DNA from: CAYRXM01 sp964449465
GTDB taxonomy: Bacteria; Chloroflexota; Anaerolineae; JAFGEY01
Direction: 5' to 3'
Assembly: GCA_964449465.1 (NCBI GenBank)
Contig: CAYVBK010000010.1
Location: forward strand, 1-64,000
Length of the DNA: 64,000 bases
Shown: one piece after another, positions 43,459-52,589 of the stretch
How positions within the stretch are numbered: the stretch's first letter is position 1
Layout: each line of letters opens with the position of its first letter
Notes under the pieces: generated by a model
What the model was told of the DNA's origin: nothing
The model's database searches: none
Seen by the model: only the letters and a program-made list of their open reading frames with translations
Position numbers and translations under genes: made by a program

Positions 43459-44528
43459 GCGGATGCTCCTTGCTTGTCGGCCTGCGGCCAGGTCAGTTTG
43501 CCGATAAACTCGTCGTCCAGGCCGGCGATGAAACGCGCCAGCAGCCGCCCGGTGCGGGTCAGGTCTTTGAGGGAGAGGGTTTCGATGGGGGTGTGCATGC
43601 TGCGCAGTGGCAGGCTCAACAGTGCCGTGGGAATGCCCTCGCGGGTCAATTGGATGGCATTGGCGTCGGTGCCGGTGCCGCCGGGTGCCACTTCGACCTG
43701 GTAAGGGATTTCGTATTCTTCGGCGACCCGCTTGAGTTCGCCAAACAGGGCGGGGTGCATGTTGGGGCCGATGGCGAGGGCGGGACCCTTGCCCAAATCA
43801 ATGGCATCGGGGTCCGACACGCCGGGTTGCCGCCCAAAGCCCACGTCAATGGCGATGCCCACATCGGGGGCGATGCCATACGCGCTGGTGAGGGCGCCAC
43901 GCAGCCCCACTTCTTCTTGTACGGTGGCCACGGCAAACACATCCCACTGATGCTTGAGTTGTTGCAGTTCGTCCAGACACACGGCGATGGCGGCTACGGC
44001 GGCGCGGTCGTCAAAGGCTTTGCCGCAGACCAGGCCGTTTTTCAACTCGGTAAAGGGCCGCCAGATGGTGATCAGGTCGCCCACGCGCACCACCTGCTCC
44101 AGTTCGGTCTGGGTCAGGCCCACATCAATGAACAGTTTGTCCATCTTGACCGGCTTGTCGCGGTCGGCGGGCGACAGCACGTGGGGCGGGCGGCAGCCGA
44201 TCACGCCACGCAGTTTTTTGCGGCCGTGTACCGTCACCTGCTGTCCCATCAAGGTGCGCACATCAAAGCCACCCACCTGGTTAAAGCGGATAAACCCGTC
44301 TTCCAGCATGGTGACAATCAGGCCGATTTCGTCCATGTGCCCGGCCAGCATGATCTTGCGACGGCCGGCGCTGCCGCGTTTGAGGGCGATCAGGTTGCCC
44401 ATTGCGTCGGTGCGCACCTCGTCGGCCAGCAGGGTCATGGTTTCGCCGACCAGGCTGCGTACCTCGTGTTCATAGCCAGAGACGCCGCTGGCCTCTGAAA
44501 GGGCTTTTAAAAAGGGTAAAACTTGCAC
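43455..44528 (-). CDS. M42 family metallopeptidase (copy 1 of 3)
   Basis: A 357-residue paralogue with LAGHMDEIGLIV, FDDRAAVAAIA, TVQEEVGLRGA, IAIDVGFG and LRSMHTP, so all ligand positions are filled. GTG start preceded by TGGAGG. It is the first gene of a three-gene peptidase operon. The last motif differs from the others (RSMHTP against RYVHSP or RYIHSP), suggesting different substrate pockets or mixed assemblies. Confidence 0.92.
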   Translation of the reverse strand: MQVLPFLKALSEASGVSGYEHEVRSLVGETMTLLADEVRTDAMGNLIALKRGSAGRRKIMLAGHMDEIGLIVTMLEDGFIRFNQVGGFDVRTLMGQQVTVHGRKKLRGVIGCRPPHVLSPADRDKPVKMDKLFIDVGLTQTELEQVVRVGDLITIWRPFTELKNGLVCGKAFDDRAAVAAIAVCLDELQQLKHQWDVFAVATVQEEVGLRGALTSAYGIAPDVGIAIDVGFGRQPGVSDPDAIDLGKGPALAIGPNMHPALFGELKRVAEEYEIPYQVEVAPGGTGTDANAIQLTREGIPTALLSLPLRSMHTPIETLSLKDLTRTGRLLARFIAGLDDEFIGKLTWPQADKQGASA

Positions 44529-44636
44529 GCAAACCTCCAGTCTATCAATGTCGGAAACCAGTTAAGAGATGTTGGAGCAGCAAAACGATACCTGACGGCC
44601 TGGTTTCCCGATCTGGGCAGTCAAGCAGTGGTGGGT

Positions 44637-45425
44637 TTATTGCACCACATTAAAAGATGTCTGAGCGATCAGATTGCCATTTTGATCCAGGATGACATAG
44701 TGTTCGCCGACGGTGGCCGAAAGCGGCACGGTATAGGTCAGGGGTGTAATTTGCCCAATGTCGTTGGCATACACCTGGCGAATCAGGGTGGCCGACGAGT
44801 CCCAATAGAGCGCGAATTGGGCATAGGGGGTCAGGTATCTTCCGCTGATGGTGATCTGGATGCCGGCCTGGCCGGATGTTGGCGCGATGCTCAATTCAGG
44901 CTGCGGCGTAGGTGAGGGCGTGACCGTCGGCGCGGCTTCGGTGGCGGTGGGCGTGGGTGTGGCGGTGGCGGCCGCTGTGGCAGTCGCTGTAGCGGTCGCT
45001 GTGGCAGTCGCTGTAGCGGTCGCTGTGGCAGTCGCTGTAGCGGTCTCGGTGGGTGTTCCGGTCGGCGTCGGTGTGGCTGTCTCGGTGGCGGTGGGTGTGA
45101 CAACCGCCGTGACCGTGAGCGTCGGTGTGAGAGTCCAGGTGGGCGAAGGCTCGGGCGTTGCGGTTGGCGTTCCGGTGGCGGTAGGCGTTGGTATGTCGGT
45201 GGCTGGCAGGGTGGCGGTGGCGGTGGGTGTCATGATTGCCGGCAGGGTGTGCGTGGGCGGCGGCGTCCAGGTGGGCGTAGGAGACAGATGCCAGTCTTGG
45301 GTCAGGGCCCAAAAACCCAGGCAGTAGCAGGGAATGGTGCCGATGATGATGGCGATCAAAATTCCATAGACTGTTCGTTGACGAGATGACAGCGAGGCGT
45401 ACCATCCTTGAACGTTGTTTGTCAC
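44637..45425 (-). CDS. Membrane-anchored protein with Thr/Pro/Ala-rich linker and C-terminal Ig/TIG-like domain
   Basis: A 262-residue protein. A short cytosolic start (about 1-18) leads to one transmembrane helix (about 19-43), then a long linker of TPT, TAT and PTP repeats (about 48-178), then a beta-rich domain (about 180-262) beginning ELSIAPTSGQAGIQITISG, typical of IPT/TIG or similar Ig-like domains. The linker is of the kind common in exported Chloroflexota proteins and probably O-glycosylated. Part of it is encoded by a 24-bp minisatellite. Function unknown; perhaps adhesion or surface presentation. Confidence 0.75.
   Translation of the reverse strand: MTNNVQGWYASLSSRQRTVYGILIAIIIGTIPCYCLGFWALTQDWHLSPTPTWTPPPTHTLPAIMTPTATATLPATDIPTPTATGTPTATPEPSPTWTLTPTLTVTAVVTPTATETATPTPTGTPTETATATATATATATATATATATATAAATATPTPTATEAAPTVTPSPTPQPELSIAPTSGQAGIQITISGRYLTPYAQFALYWDSSATLIRQVYANDIGQITPLTYTVPLSATVGEHYVILDQNGNLIAQTSFNVVQ
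44977..45048 (-). repeat. 24-bp minisatellite (three units) in the Thr/Ala linker
   Basis: Three head-to-tail 24-bp units start at 44977, 45001 and 45025. The first two are identical and the third differs at its end. They keep the reading frame and encode alternating Thr-Ala. Looser copies extend on both sides. Confidence 0.9.
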
Positions 45426-45517
45426 CCGTTATTCTCCATAACCGCATTGTTTCGACAGAGAAAAAGCACTTTTCTGTCTCTCAAGATACACAGTTTGGCA
45501 ATGATAGCATGGTTTGT

Positions 45518-47446
45518 TCAGGTTGTCAATATGTTGAGGGGCATGGGTGATTGGATGGTTGGGTGGTTCTCAGCCAACACGGTCGAATTAATGGATGTTC
45601 CTTTTCCTTTGAACTGGCTGGTGTAGAGGTGGTAATAGAATCCTTGTCGTTCCAACAGTTCGCGGTGAGTGCCGCGCTCAATGATCTCGCCGTTGTTGAT
45701 CACCAGGATCATATCGGCCTGGCGGATGGTGCTGAGGCGGTGGGCGATGACGAAACTGGTGCGGCCCTGCATCAGCCGCAGCAGGCCTTCCTGGATCAGC
45801 ATTTCGGTGCGCGTGTCTACGCTGCTGGTGGCTTCGTCGAGGATGAGGATGCCAGGGTCGGCCAGCACGGCGCGAGCGATGGCGATAAGCTGTCGCTGTC
45901 CCTGGCTGAGGTTGCTGGCTCGCTCTGACAGCATGGTCTGATAGCCTTGCGGCAGGCGGCGGATGAACTGATCGGCGTTGGCCAGCTGGGCGGCGGCGAT
46001 GACCTCATCATCACTGGCATCAAGGCGACCGTAGCGGATGTTTTCCATCACTGTGTCGGAGAACAAGTAGGTGTCTTGCAGCACCACACCGAGTTGTCGG
46101 CGCAGGTCGGCCCGTCTGAACTGCCGCAGGTCTGTGCCGTCAATGCGAATGCTGCCGCTGTCAATGTCGTAAAAGCGCGACATCAGGTTGACGATGGTGG
46201 TCTTGCCGGCGCCGGTGGGCCCCACCAGGGCGATCATCTGGCCCGGTTGGGCGTGCAGGCAGACATCGCGTAACACTGGCACGCCCGGCACATAGCCAAA
46301 GTCCACATGGTCAAATTCGACCTCGCCGCGCACATCGTTGAGGGGCAGGGCATCGGGGGCGTCGGTCATGTCAGGTTTTTGGTCCATCAGGGCAAAAACG
46401 CGCTCGGCTCCGGCGATGGCCGACTGGATCTGGTTGTACAGGTCGCCAAGGTGACGCAGCGGGTTGGCAAAGGTGCGCGAATAGCTGATAAAGGCGGCAA
46501 TGACGCCCACACTGGCCCAGCCGTTGAGGGTCATCCAGCCGCCCAGTCCGGCGACAACGGCAATGTTGGCGTTGCTGAGGATGCCCATCAGCGGCGGCAC
46601 GAGCATGGAATAGCTCTGCGCCTGGATGCCCACCTGACGCACGATTTGGTTGACCTGATCGAACCTGGCGAGGGTGCTGTCTTGCTGCCCAAAAGCCATG
46701 ATCACCCGTTGCCCGCTAAACATTTCTTCCAACTGGCCGTTGAGCTGGCCGATGCGCATCTGGTATTCTCGATAGCCCTGCCGGGTGCGTTGACCCACAA
46801 AGCCTACCAGCCACAGCATCAACGGAAAGACAATCATCGAGCCGAGCGTCAGCCAGAAATTGAGGACAGACATCATGATCAGGATGCCGATCAGGGTGAG
46901 CGCGCCGGAAAAAAGCTGGGTGGCGTTCTGGGCGATCACCCGGCTGACCGCATCCAGGTCGTTGGTCAGGCGGCTCATCAATTCGCCGTGCGGGTGGCGA
47001 TCAAAGAAACTGAGCGACAGGGTTTGGAGATGCTCGAACAACTCGCGGCGCAAAGTGCGCATTACCTTTTGAGTGATGTTGGCCACGATGAGGCTTTCGC
47101 CAATGCTGCACAGCCATGATCCCAGGTAGGCCAGCAGCATCCACATGGCGATGTGTAGCAGTTCTTGTTTGTCGCCCTGGCTGCCAAAACGGTCAATGGC
47201 CTGGGCCATCAAATAGGGCGAGACCAGCCCCAACAGGGTGCTGGCGGCTACCAGTGTCAAGATGACGATCAAAGCCGGCCAATGCGGTTTGAGCTTGGAC
47301 AGCAGCCGCCGCAGTGTGCCGCGCACGTCCTGCGCTTTTTCGATGCGTGTGCCGCGCCCGAAACGTCCGCCGGGGCCGGGCATAGTCTGCGCCGGGCCGA
47401 GCGATGGTCCGCTGCCGGATTGTTGTGTAGGAGGTTTGCTTGACAT
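45518..47446 (-). CDS. ABC exporter half (permease-ATPase), canonical catalytic site
   Basis: A 642-residue type IV ABC half-transporter: a Gly/Pro-rich start (about 1-35), six helices (about 50-345), then an ATPase with Walker A GPTGAGKTT, signature NLSQGQRQ and Walker B ILILDEATSSVD with catalytic Glu, plus the switch His in VIAHRLST. It pairs with the preceding ABC gene (24 nt upstream). Together they form a heterodimer like BmrCD or TM287/288, usually multidrug or lipid exporters. Confidence 0.93.
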   Translation of the reverse strand: MSSKPPTQQSGSGPSLGPAQTMPGPGGRFGRGTRIEKAQDVRGTLRRLLSKLKPHWPALIVILTLVAASTLLGLVSPYLMAQAIDRFGSQGDKQELLHIAMWMLLAYLGSWLCSIGESLIVANITQKVMRTLRRELFEHLQTLSLSFFDRHPHGELMSRLTNDLDAVSRVIAQNATQLFSGALTLIGILIMMSVLNFWLTLGSMIVFPLMLWLVGFVGQRTRQGYREYQMRIGQLNGQLEEMFSGQRVIMAFGQQDSTLARFDQVNQIVRQVGIQAQSYSMLVPPLMGILSNANIAVVAGLGGWMTLNGWASVGVIAAFISYSRTFANPLRHLGDLYNQIQSAIAGAERVFALMDQKPDMTDAPDALPLNDVRGEVEFDHVDFGYVPGVPVLRDVCLHAQPGQMIALVGPTGAGKTTIVNLMSRFYDIDSGSIRIDGTDLRQFRRADLRRQLGVVLQDTYLFSDTVMENIRYGRLDASDDEVIAAAQLANADQFIRRLPQGYQTMLSERASNLSQGQRQLIAIARAVLADPGILILDEATSSVDTRTEMLIQEGLLRLMQGRTSFVIAHRLSTIRQADMILVINNGEIIERGTHRELLERQGFYYHLYTSQFKGKGTSINSTVLAENHPTIQSPMPLNILTT

Positions 47447-47470
47447 AGGGTGGCTCTCTTTCTGTAACTC

Positions 47471-49240
47471 TTATGCCGCACGTTGGCCGTTTCCGAGTTG
47501 CGACCGGTAAATTTCTTGATAAAGAGGGCTGCTTTGGATCAATTCGTCGTGTGTACCGACGGCGGCAATTTGTCCCTGATCGAGGACGACGATCTTGTCG
47601 GCGTTGATGACGGTGCTGATGCGCTGGGCGACGATCAGGCTGGTGCGGCGATTTTGGCTGTTTGCGGCGCGGTCTTGCATAAATTTTTCCAGTTCGGTCT
47701 GTAATCTAGCCTCGGTTTCAAAGTCTACTGCACTGGTGCTGTCGTCGAGGATCAGTATCTGAGGTTTGACCAGCAGAGCGCGGGCGATGGCGATGCGCTG
47801 TTTTTGTCCGCCGGACAGGTTGACGCCGCGTTCGCCGACCAGGGTGTCATAGCCTTGAGGAAACGACATAATAAACTCGTGAGCCTGGGCTGCCTGGGCG
47901 GCCTCGATCACCTCTTGATCGGCGGCGTCGGGGCGGCCATAGCGGATATTGTCGCGGATGGTGCCGGTGAACAGCACGGCTTCTTGCAAGGATATGCCCA
48001 CCTGGGCGCGCAGTTGGCTCAGCGGCAGGTCGCGCACGTCGGTGCCATCAACGGTGATGCGGCCGGCGCCGACATCGTAAAAGCGCGGAATCAGGTGAAT
48101 CAGCGTAGACTTGCCCGCACCGGTGGCGCCGAGGATGGCGACTGTTTCGCCTGGCTCGGCCACCAGGTCAATGCCGCGCAGTACTGCCGAGCCGTCGTGA
48201 CTGCCGTTGTAGCCAAAGGTGACGCCTTCAAAGGCGATGCGGCCCTGTACCTGTGCCAGGGTGTGTGTGTCACCGCAATCCTGCACCTCTGGCTGGCTGT
48301 CCAGCACCTCCAGGATGCGCGCCGCCGAGGCGTCGGCCGAAGAGAGCGGGCCGATCATGCTGCCTAGCATCAGCAGGGGAAACAGCGACGAGGTCATGTA
48401 ATTGATCGCTGCCAGCAGTTTGCCTACCGCAAAGCCCTGGTCAATGACCATATTGCCACCGAACCAGATTACTCCCACCACACCCAGGCTGACCGTGACC
48501 TGCATGGTGGGCATCAAGACAGCCATCAACTGCATCACGCGGATGGACTGGTCGGTCAGGTCTATGTTGGCGCGGTCGAAACGCTGCGCCTCGTACTCGT
48601 CGCGCACAAAGGCTTTGACCACGCGGATGCCGGCCAGGTTTTCTTGCAGCACCTGGTTGAGCTGGTCCAGCCGCTGCTGCACCCGCGTAAACATTTCGCG
48701 CGAGCGAAACATGATCAGCCAAACCAGAGTCAGCACGATGGCGGCCAGGCTCAGCATCACCAGGCCCAACGGGATGCTGGTGATAAAGAGCATGATGATG
48801 CTGCCGATCACCCACATAGGGGCGCGGGTGAGGATGCGCAATGCCATCTGGACGATCATTTGCACCTGGGTAATGTCGCTGGTGGCGTGCACGATCAGTT
48901 GGCCGGTTTGCAGGCGATCCAGGTTGCCAAAGGAAAAGGTTTGCACCTTGCGCACCAATGCGCTGCGCAGATCGGTGCCCATGCCCTGGCTGACCCGCAC
49001 CGACAACAGCGTGTTGGCGATGGCAAACAGGGCGCTGGAGATGGCTGCGCCGAGCATCAACAGCGAGGTGTTGAGGATCAAGGGCAGGTTTTGTTGCCGG
49101 ATGCCCTGGTCTACCACTCGTTGGGTCAGGCGTGGAATGAGCAGATCGCAGGCCACCATGCCCACCAGTAGCACCAGTGACCCGATAGCCAGTCGGCGGT
49201 ATGGCTTGATAAAATCAAGTAACCTGAACAATGATTTCAT
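47471..49240 (-). CDS. ABC exporter half (permease-ATPase), degenerate catalytic site
   Basis: A 589-residue ABC half-transporter with six helices (about 10-310) and an ATPase with Walker A GATGAGKST and signature NLSGGQKQ. Walker B is ILILDDSTSAVD, with Asp where the catalytic Glu should be, and the switch region reads VAQRIST with Gln in place of His. These changes mark the degenerate site of heterodimeric exporters, so ATP is hydrolysed mainly at the composite site completed by the other subunit. It begins 9 nt after the MarR stop codon. Confidence 0.93.
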   Translation of the reverse strand: MKSLFRLLDFIKPYRRLAIGSLVLLVGMVACDLLIPRLTQRVVDQGIRQQNLPLILNTSLLMLGAAISSALFAIANTLLSVRVSQGMGTDLRSALVRKVQTFSFGNLDRLQTGQLIVHATSDITQVQMIVQMALRILTRAPMWVIGSIIMLFITSIPLGLVMLSLAAIVLTLVWLIMFRSREMFTRVQQRLDQLNQVLQENLAGIRVVKAFVRDEYEAQRFDRANIDLTDQSIRVMQLMAVLMPTMQVTVSLGVVGVIWFGGNMVIDQGFAVGKLLAAINYMTSSLFPLLMLGSMIGPLSSADASAARILEVLDSQPEVQDCGDTHTLAQVQGRIAFEGVTFGYNGSHDGSAVLRGIDLVAEPGETVAILGATGAGKSTLIHLIPRFYDVGAGRITVDGTDVRDLPLSQLRAQVGISLQEAVLFTGTIRDNIRYGRPDAADQEVIEAAQAAQAHEFIMSFPQGYDTLVGERGVNLSGGQKQRIAIARALLVKPQILILDDSTSAVDFETEARLQTELEKFMQDRAANSQNRRTSLIVAQRISTVINADKIVVLDQGQIAAVGTHDELIQSSPLYQEIYRSQLGNGQRAA

Positions 49241-49249
49241 ACCAGGCTC

Positions 49250-49711
49250 CTACCCTTTGCTCTTGTCTGCTGATTTACAGTCATCGGGCAGCATATTGTC
49301 GCGCACGCACAGCAAAAAGCGGCGCATTTCGGCCTGCTCGGCCTGGCTCAGGCCCACAAAAGCGCGCTCTTCCAGTTCGTGCCAAACCCGTTCGACCTGG
49401 CTTTGGATGTCGCGTCCGGCGTCGGTGAGATAGACTCGCGACACACGGCGGTCGTCTGGATCGGGGCGGCGGGCCACCAGGCCGGCTTTTTCCATGCGCT
49501 TGAGCATGTTGCTGATCGTGGCCGGCTGCACATGCAATCGTTCGGCCAACTCGGAATGGGTTTGTCCGTTGTGGTCCCACAGGATGCGTAGCACAAAAGG
49601 CTGCCCTTTGTGCAGACCGATCTCGTCCCACAAGGCATGCATTCGCCCATGGCTCAAGCGGCAGATCTGGGTCAATAGTTGCCACAGCGTTTCGGGTGAT
49701 TCAGAACACAT
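49250..49711 (-). CDS. MarR family transcriptional regulator
   Basis: A 153-residue winged-helix regulator: QPFVLRILWDHNGQTHSELAERLHV is the DNA-binding start, followed by QPATISNMLKRMEKAGLVARR (recognition helix and wing; RRPDPDDRRVSRVYLT). The ATG at 49711 has GGGAGG at 5 nt; the GTG at 49717 is too close to it. First gene of an operon with the two ABC genes, with a palindromic site over the promoter. It most likely represses the exporter until a toxic ligand binds. Confidence 0.9.
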   Translation of the reverse strand: MCSESPETLWQLLTQICRLSHGRMHALWDEIGLHKGQPFVLRILWDHNGQTHSELAERLHVQPATISNMLKRMEKAGLVARRPDPDDRRVSRVYLTDAGRDIQSQVERVWHELEERAFVGLSQAEQAEMRRFLLCVRDNMLPDDCKSADKSKG

Positions 49712-49738
49712 GGCCACCTCCCTTGTTTAAGTACCTGA

Positions 49739-49756
49739 AATTTAGCTGGCTAAATT
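49739..49756 (-). promoter_or_regulatory. Palindromic MarR operator
   Basis: aatttagc-tg-gctaaatt has perfect 8-bp arms and overlaps the -10 box of the marR promoter. Size and place fit an autoregulatory MarR site. Confidence 0.75.
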
Positions 49757-49781
49757 ATAGGTGAAAAATCGGATTTGTCAA
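49754..49781 (-). promoter_or_regulatory. Promoter of the marR-ABC operon
   Basis: On the minus strand a perfect TTGACA (49781-49776) and a perfect TATAAT (49759-49754) are spaced 16 bp apart. Confidence 0.85.
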
Positions 49782-49828
49782 GAGATGCTGGCGTTCCACT
49801 ATTTTTTGAGATGATCCTGCAAAATGTT

Positions 49829-49875
49829 GGTTCAGCCTGCTGAAACCGCCGCCGGTTTCGATAGACTCAACCGAC
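49829..49875. repeat. Inverted pair of the GGTTTCGACAGGCTCAACC-type repeat
   Basis: ggttcagcctgctgaaacc (49829-49847) and ggtttcgatagactcaacc (about 49853-49871) face each other around gccgc and can form an imperfect hairpin. They relate to the palindrome at 2142-2168. The pair lies past the stop of the glycoside-hydrolase-like gene and may end its transcript. Confidence 0.55.
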
Positions 49876-49948
49876 ATTGGCATTGGCGGCGCGCTTTGGG
49901 TTGCCCCAGGTTGAGAAAAAGGGTAGAATAGAAATGCAGATGGTGATT

Positions 49949-50959
49949 TCAGCCCGTGATTTGGCGCAGCAAATTGAAAAAACCTTGTTTGCGCGGCGTA
50001 TTGATATCCCAGTTGACCGGAGGCGATTGGTAGCCATCGCAGTAATTATTTTTGCCGGGATCGAAATAGCCCCACGAGGCATAGCGCGACACGGCGGCAA
50101 TGCAGTTGTTCCAATCTCGCTCGAAGTCAAAGTGATCGTCTTCGTTGAACAGGATGGGCATGGGGCGATAGCCGGGCACCCGGCGGGTCTGCTCGACCAT
50201 TTCGGCGATGCGGTTGGGGTCCGAGACGCCGTTGCCGTGAATGAGCAGAAAATCGGAAACGCGTACCACGTTTTCGAGTGGCACAAAGCCGCCTCCATAG
50301 CTGGTGCCAACCAGCAAGCGATGGCCGTTGTGTGTGATGGTCCTGGCTCGTTCGATCAACTCGTGAACGCGGGCCGGCTGTAAAATGGGGTGCTCATATT
50401 TGTTCACATTGCACTCGTTGTTGACCTCGATTAGCACATTTTGATAGCCCTGATCCAGCACCCAGTGGATGGCATGGTCCAGGGCGCGGATCACGGCTGC
50501 TGTGTCGGTCAGCCGTTCGTCTTGCCCAAAATAAAAGAGGCCCAGAATGGCGACCATGCCGTTTTGGTCCAATGCCTCGATCACCCGGCGCATGCGCTCC
50601 AGATAAGCGGGTTTGAGCGAGCCGTCGGGGGCAAAGGCGGTGTTGATCCAGGGTTGTTCCTGACTGTATCCCTCTGGGCTGCCGCCCTGAAAATTGACTG
50701 TAACGGCCAGCAGGCCGTGAGCGCGGTAGGTGGGCAGGGCGGCAATAAACTCTTGGGTGTGACGCTCGGCGTCGTATTGGCCGGTGTCGGGATAGGCCCA
50801 GCGCGGACGGGTGATCGGGTTTTCATCGTCAAAGGTGGCCTGCACCATGCGGCTGTTCATCAACAGCCCCTCGATGGGATAGCCGCGCCAGACGCGGCCG
50901 GCGTATGTGGGTTGACCGTCAATGTAGAAACGGTCGGCCTGGATGGTGATGGTGGTCAT
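49949..50959 (-). CDS. Glycoside-hydrolase-like TIM-barrel protein (clan GH-A type)
   Basis: A 336-residue protein without a signal peptide. It begins with a beta segment (RFYIDGQPTYAGRVWRGYPIEG) as in GH-A enzymes. NVLIEVNNECNV places N181-E182 as the probable acid/base pair, and MPILFNEDDHF offers E273 as nucleophile, with the roughly 90-residue gap usual for this clan. The exact GH family is not recognised. Divergently placed from the kinase at 51054. It may act on internal oligosaccharides. Confidence 0.65.
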   Translation of the reverse strand: MTTITIQADRFYIDGQPTYAGRVWRGYPIEGLLMNSRMVQATFDDENPITRPRWAYPDTGQYDAERHTQEFIAALPTYRAHGLLAVTVNFQGGSPEGYSQEQPWINTAFAPDGSLKPAYLERMRRVIEALDQNGMVAILGLFYFGQDERLTDTAAVIRALDHAIHWVLDQGYQNVLIEVNNECNVNKYEHPILQPARVHELIERARTITHNGHRLLVGTSYGGGFVPLENVVRVSDFLLIHGNGVSDPNRIAEMVEQTRRVPGYRPMPILFNEDDHFDFERDWNNCIAAVSRYASWGYFDPGKNNYCDGYQSPPVNWDINTPRKQGFFNLLRQITG

Positions 50960-51053
50960 TTTTTCCTCCTTGGGGTTAAGAGTGGTTGGGCGGATCTATG
51001 TGATAATAGTACATGATTTAGCCCTTGTTGGCAAATCGGAGTGAATTGAGGCT

Positions 51054-52589
51054 ATGTCAGGACAAAGGATATTCAAATCGCGTTCTCGGTCAAGGGGGGC
51101 AGATCGCCAGGCGCAGGCACATATCTTGAGGGCCAAGTGCGAATGGGAATCTACGGTGGATGCGCTGTCGCAGTTGGTGTGCTTGCTCGATGGACAGGGG
51201 CGGGTCATCCGCGCCAACCGCATTGTGGAGACCTGGGGGTTGGGGCAGGTGGATGCGGTGCGCGAGGTAGATATTCACAATTTGTGTCACCCGGGCTGTA
51301 CGCAGAATGGTTGCCATTGGCTTGATGAGTGGCCGCGAGTCTGGGATGGGCTGCGGCGCGGTATTTCGGGCGAATACGAGGTGCACGACACTGTTTGGAG
51401 CCGAGATGTGCGCATCCAGGCCCATCTCATCACGTCTCCTGGCCTGCCGGTAGGGGGCGAGGCGGGGTTTGCGGTGTTGGTGGTGGAGGATGTGAGCGAG
51501 CGCAAGCGCAGCCAGGACATTCAACGTGCCTTGCGCGAAAGCGAGGATCGGTTTCGGATCATGGCCGACACGGCTCCGGTGATGATCTGGATGTCAGAGC
51601 CGGACACGCAATGTTCGTTTTTCAATCAGCCCTGGCTGAATTTCACCGGGCGCACCTGGGAGCAGGAAAAGGGCAATGGTTGGGCCGAGGGGGTATACCC
51701 GGACGATTTTGATCGCTGTCTGGAGACATACCTGTCGGCGTTTGCGGCCCGCCGGCCCTTTCAAATGGAGTATCGTTTGCGGCGATTCGACGGCGTCTAT
51801 CGTTGGATATTGGACACCGGCGTGCCGCGCTGGTCGGCCGATGGTGTCTTTGCCGGCTATATCGGTTCGTGTATTGATATCACCGGGCGCAAAGAAGCCG
51901 AAGAACGATTGCAAAATGCTCAGGAATCGCTGGCGCAGTATGCCGATCAACTGCACACGCTGGCCTCGCGGCTGGCCGAGTTGGAAGAGGCCAACCGACA
52001 GCGATTGTCTCGCGAGTTGCATGACCGGATCGGGCAAAATCTCACCGCTTTGGGCATCAATCTGAACATTATCCGTTCGCTGGTAGATGGTCAACATGTG
52101 GAGGCTGCCCGTCGCTATCTGGCCGATTCTCTTGACCTGGTTGGACAGACCGCCGGACTGGTCCGCGACGTGATGGCCGACTTGCGCCCGCCCGTTTTGG
52201 ATGACTATGGCCTGATGGCCGCGCTGCACTGGTATGCTGAGCAATTCTCGGCCCGCACCGGGCTGTTGGTGCATCTGGAGGGGGGTACAGAACGACTCGA
52301 TCTATTGCCTGGGGTGGAAATCGCCTTGTTCCGCATTGTCCAGGAGGCGTTGACCAATGTGGTCCGGCATGCGCGGGCCGGTCAGGTGGTGGTGCGTGTG
52401 CAGGCTGAGGTGACTATGTTGCGCCTGATGGTGACCGACGATGGTGTGGGGTTTGATGTGACGGCGCAGCGCTCCTCAAGTTGGGGGCTGTTGATTATGG
52501 CCGAGCGCGCCCGGGCGGTGGGGGCCGTCTGTCGGGTCGAATCGCGACCAGGGCAAGGCACGCAGGTGATCGTGGAGCTGCCGCGATGA
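51054..52589 (+). CDS. Sensor histidine kinase, NarL/HisKA_3 type, with two PAS domains
   Basis: A 511-residue soluble kinase. PAS 1 (about 30-150) carries the Cys-rich insert CHPGCTQNGC; PAS 2 with PAC (about 170-290) follows, then a coiled coil. The HisKA_3 dimerisation domain has ELHDRIGQNL with H323 as phospho-acceptor, and HATPase_c has the N-box EALTNVVRHA and G-box DDGVGFD. No membrane helix, so it senses a cytosolic signal. Its stop overlaps the start of the LuxR-type regulator, its obvious partner. Confidence 0.92.
   Translation: MSGQRIFKSRSRSRGADRQAQAHILRAKCEWESTVDALSQLVCLLDGQGRVIRANRIVETWGLGQVDAVREVDIHNLCHPGCTQNGCHWLDEWPRVWDGLRRGISGEYEVHDTVWSRDVRIQAHLITSPGLPVGGEAGFAVLVVEDVSERKRSQDIQRALRESEDRFRIMADTAPVMIWMSEPDTQCSFFNQPWLNFTGRTWEQEKGNGWAEGVYPDDFDRCLETYLSAFAARRPFQMEYRLRRFDGVYRWILDTGVPRWSADGVFAGYIGSCIDITGRKEAEERLQNAQESLAQYADQLHTLASRLAELEEANRQRLSRELHDRIGQNLTALGINLNIIRSLVDGQHVEAARRYLADSLDLVGQTAGLVRDVMADLRPPVLDDYGLMAALHWYAEQFSARTGLLVHLEGGTERLDLLPGVEIALFRIVQEALTNVVRHARAGQVVVRVQAEVTMLRLMVTDDGVGFDVTAQRSSSWGLLIMAERARAVGAVCRVESRPGQGTQVIVELPR

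Noticed and set aside
44977..45048. Possible CRISPR array
   Set aside because: The units are head to tail without spacers and keep an open reading frame, so it is a coding minisatellite.
44848..45327. Val/Ala/Gly-rich ORF on the + strand
   Set aside because: It arises from the repetitive Thr/Pro linker read on the opposite strand.
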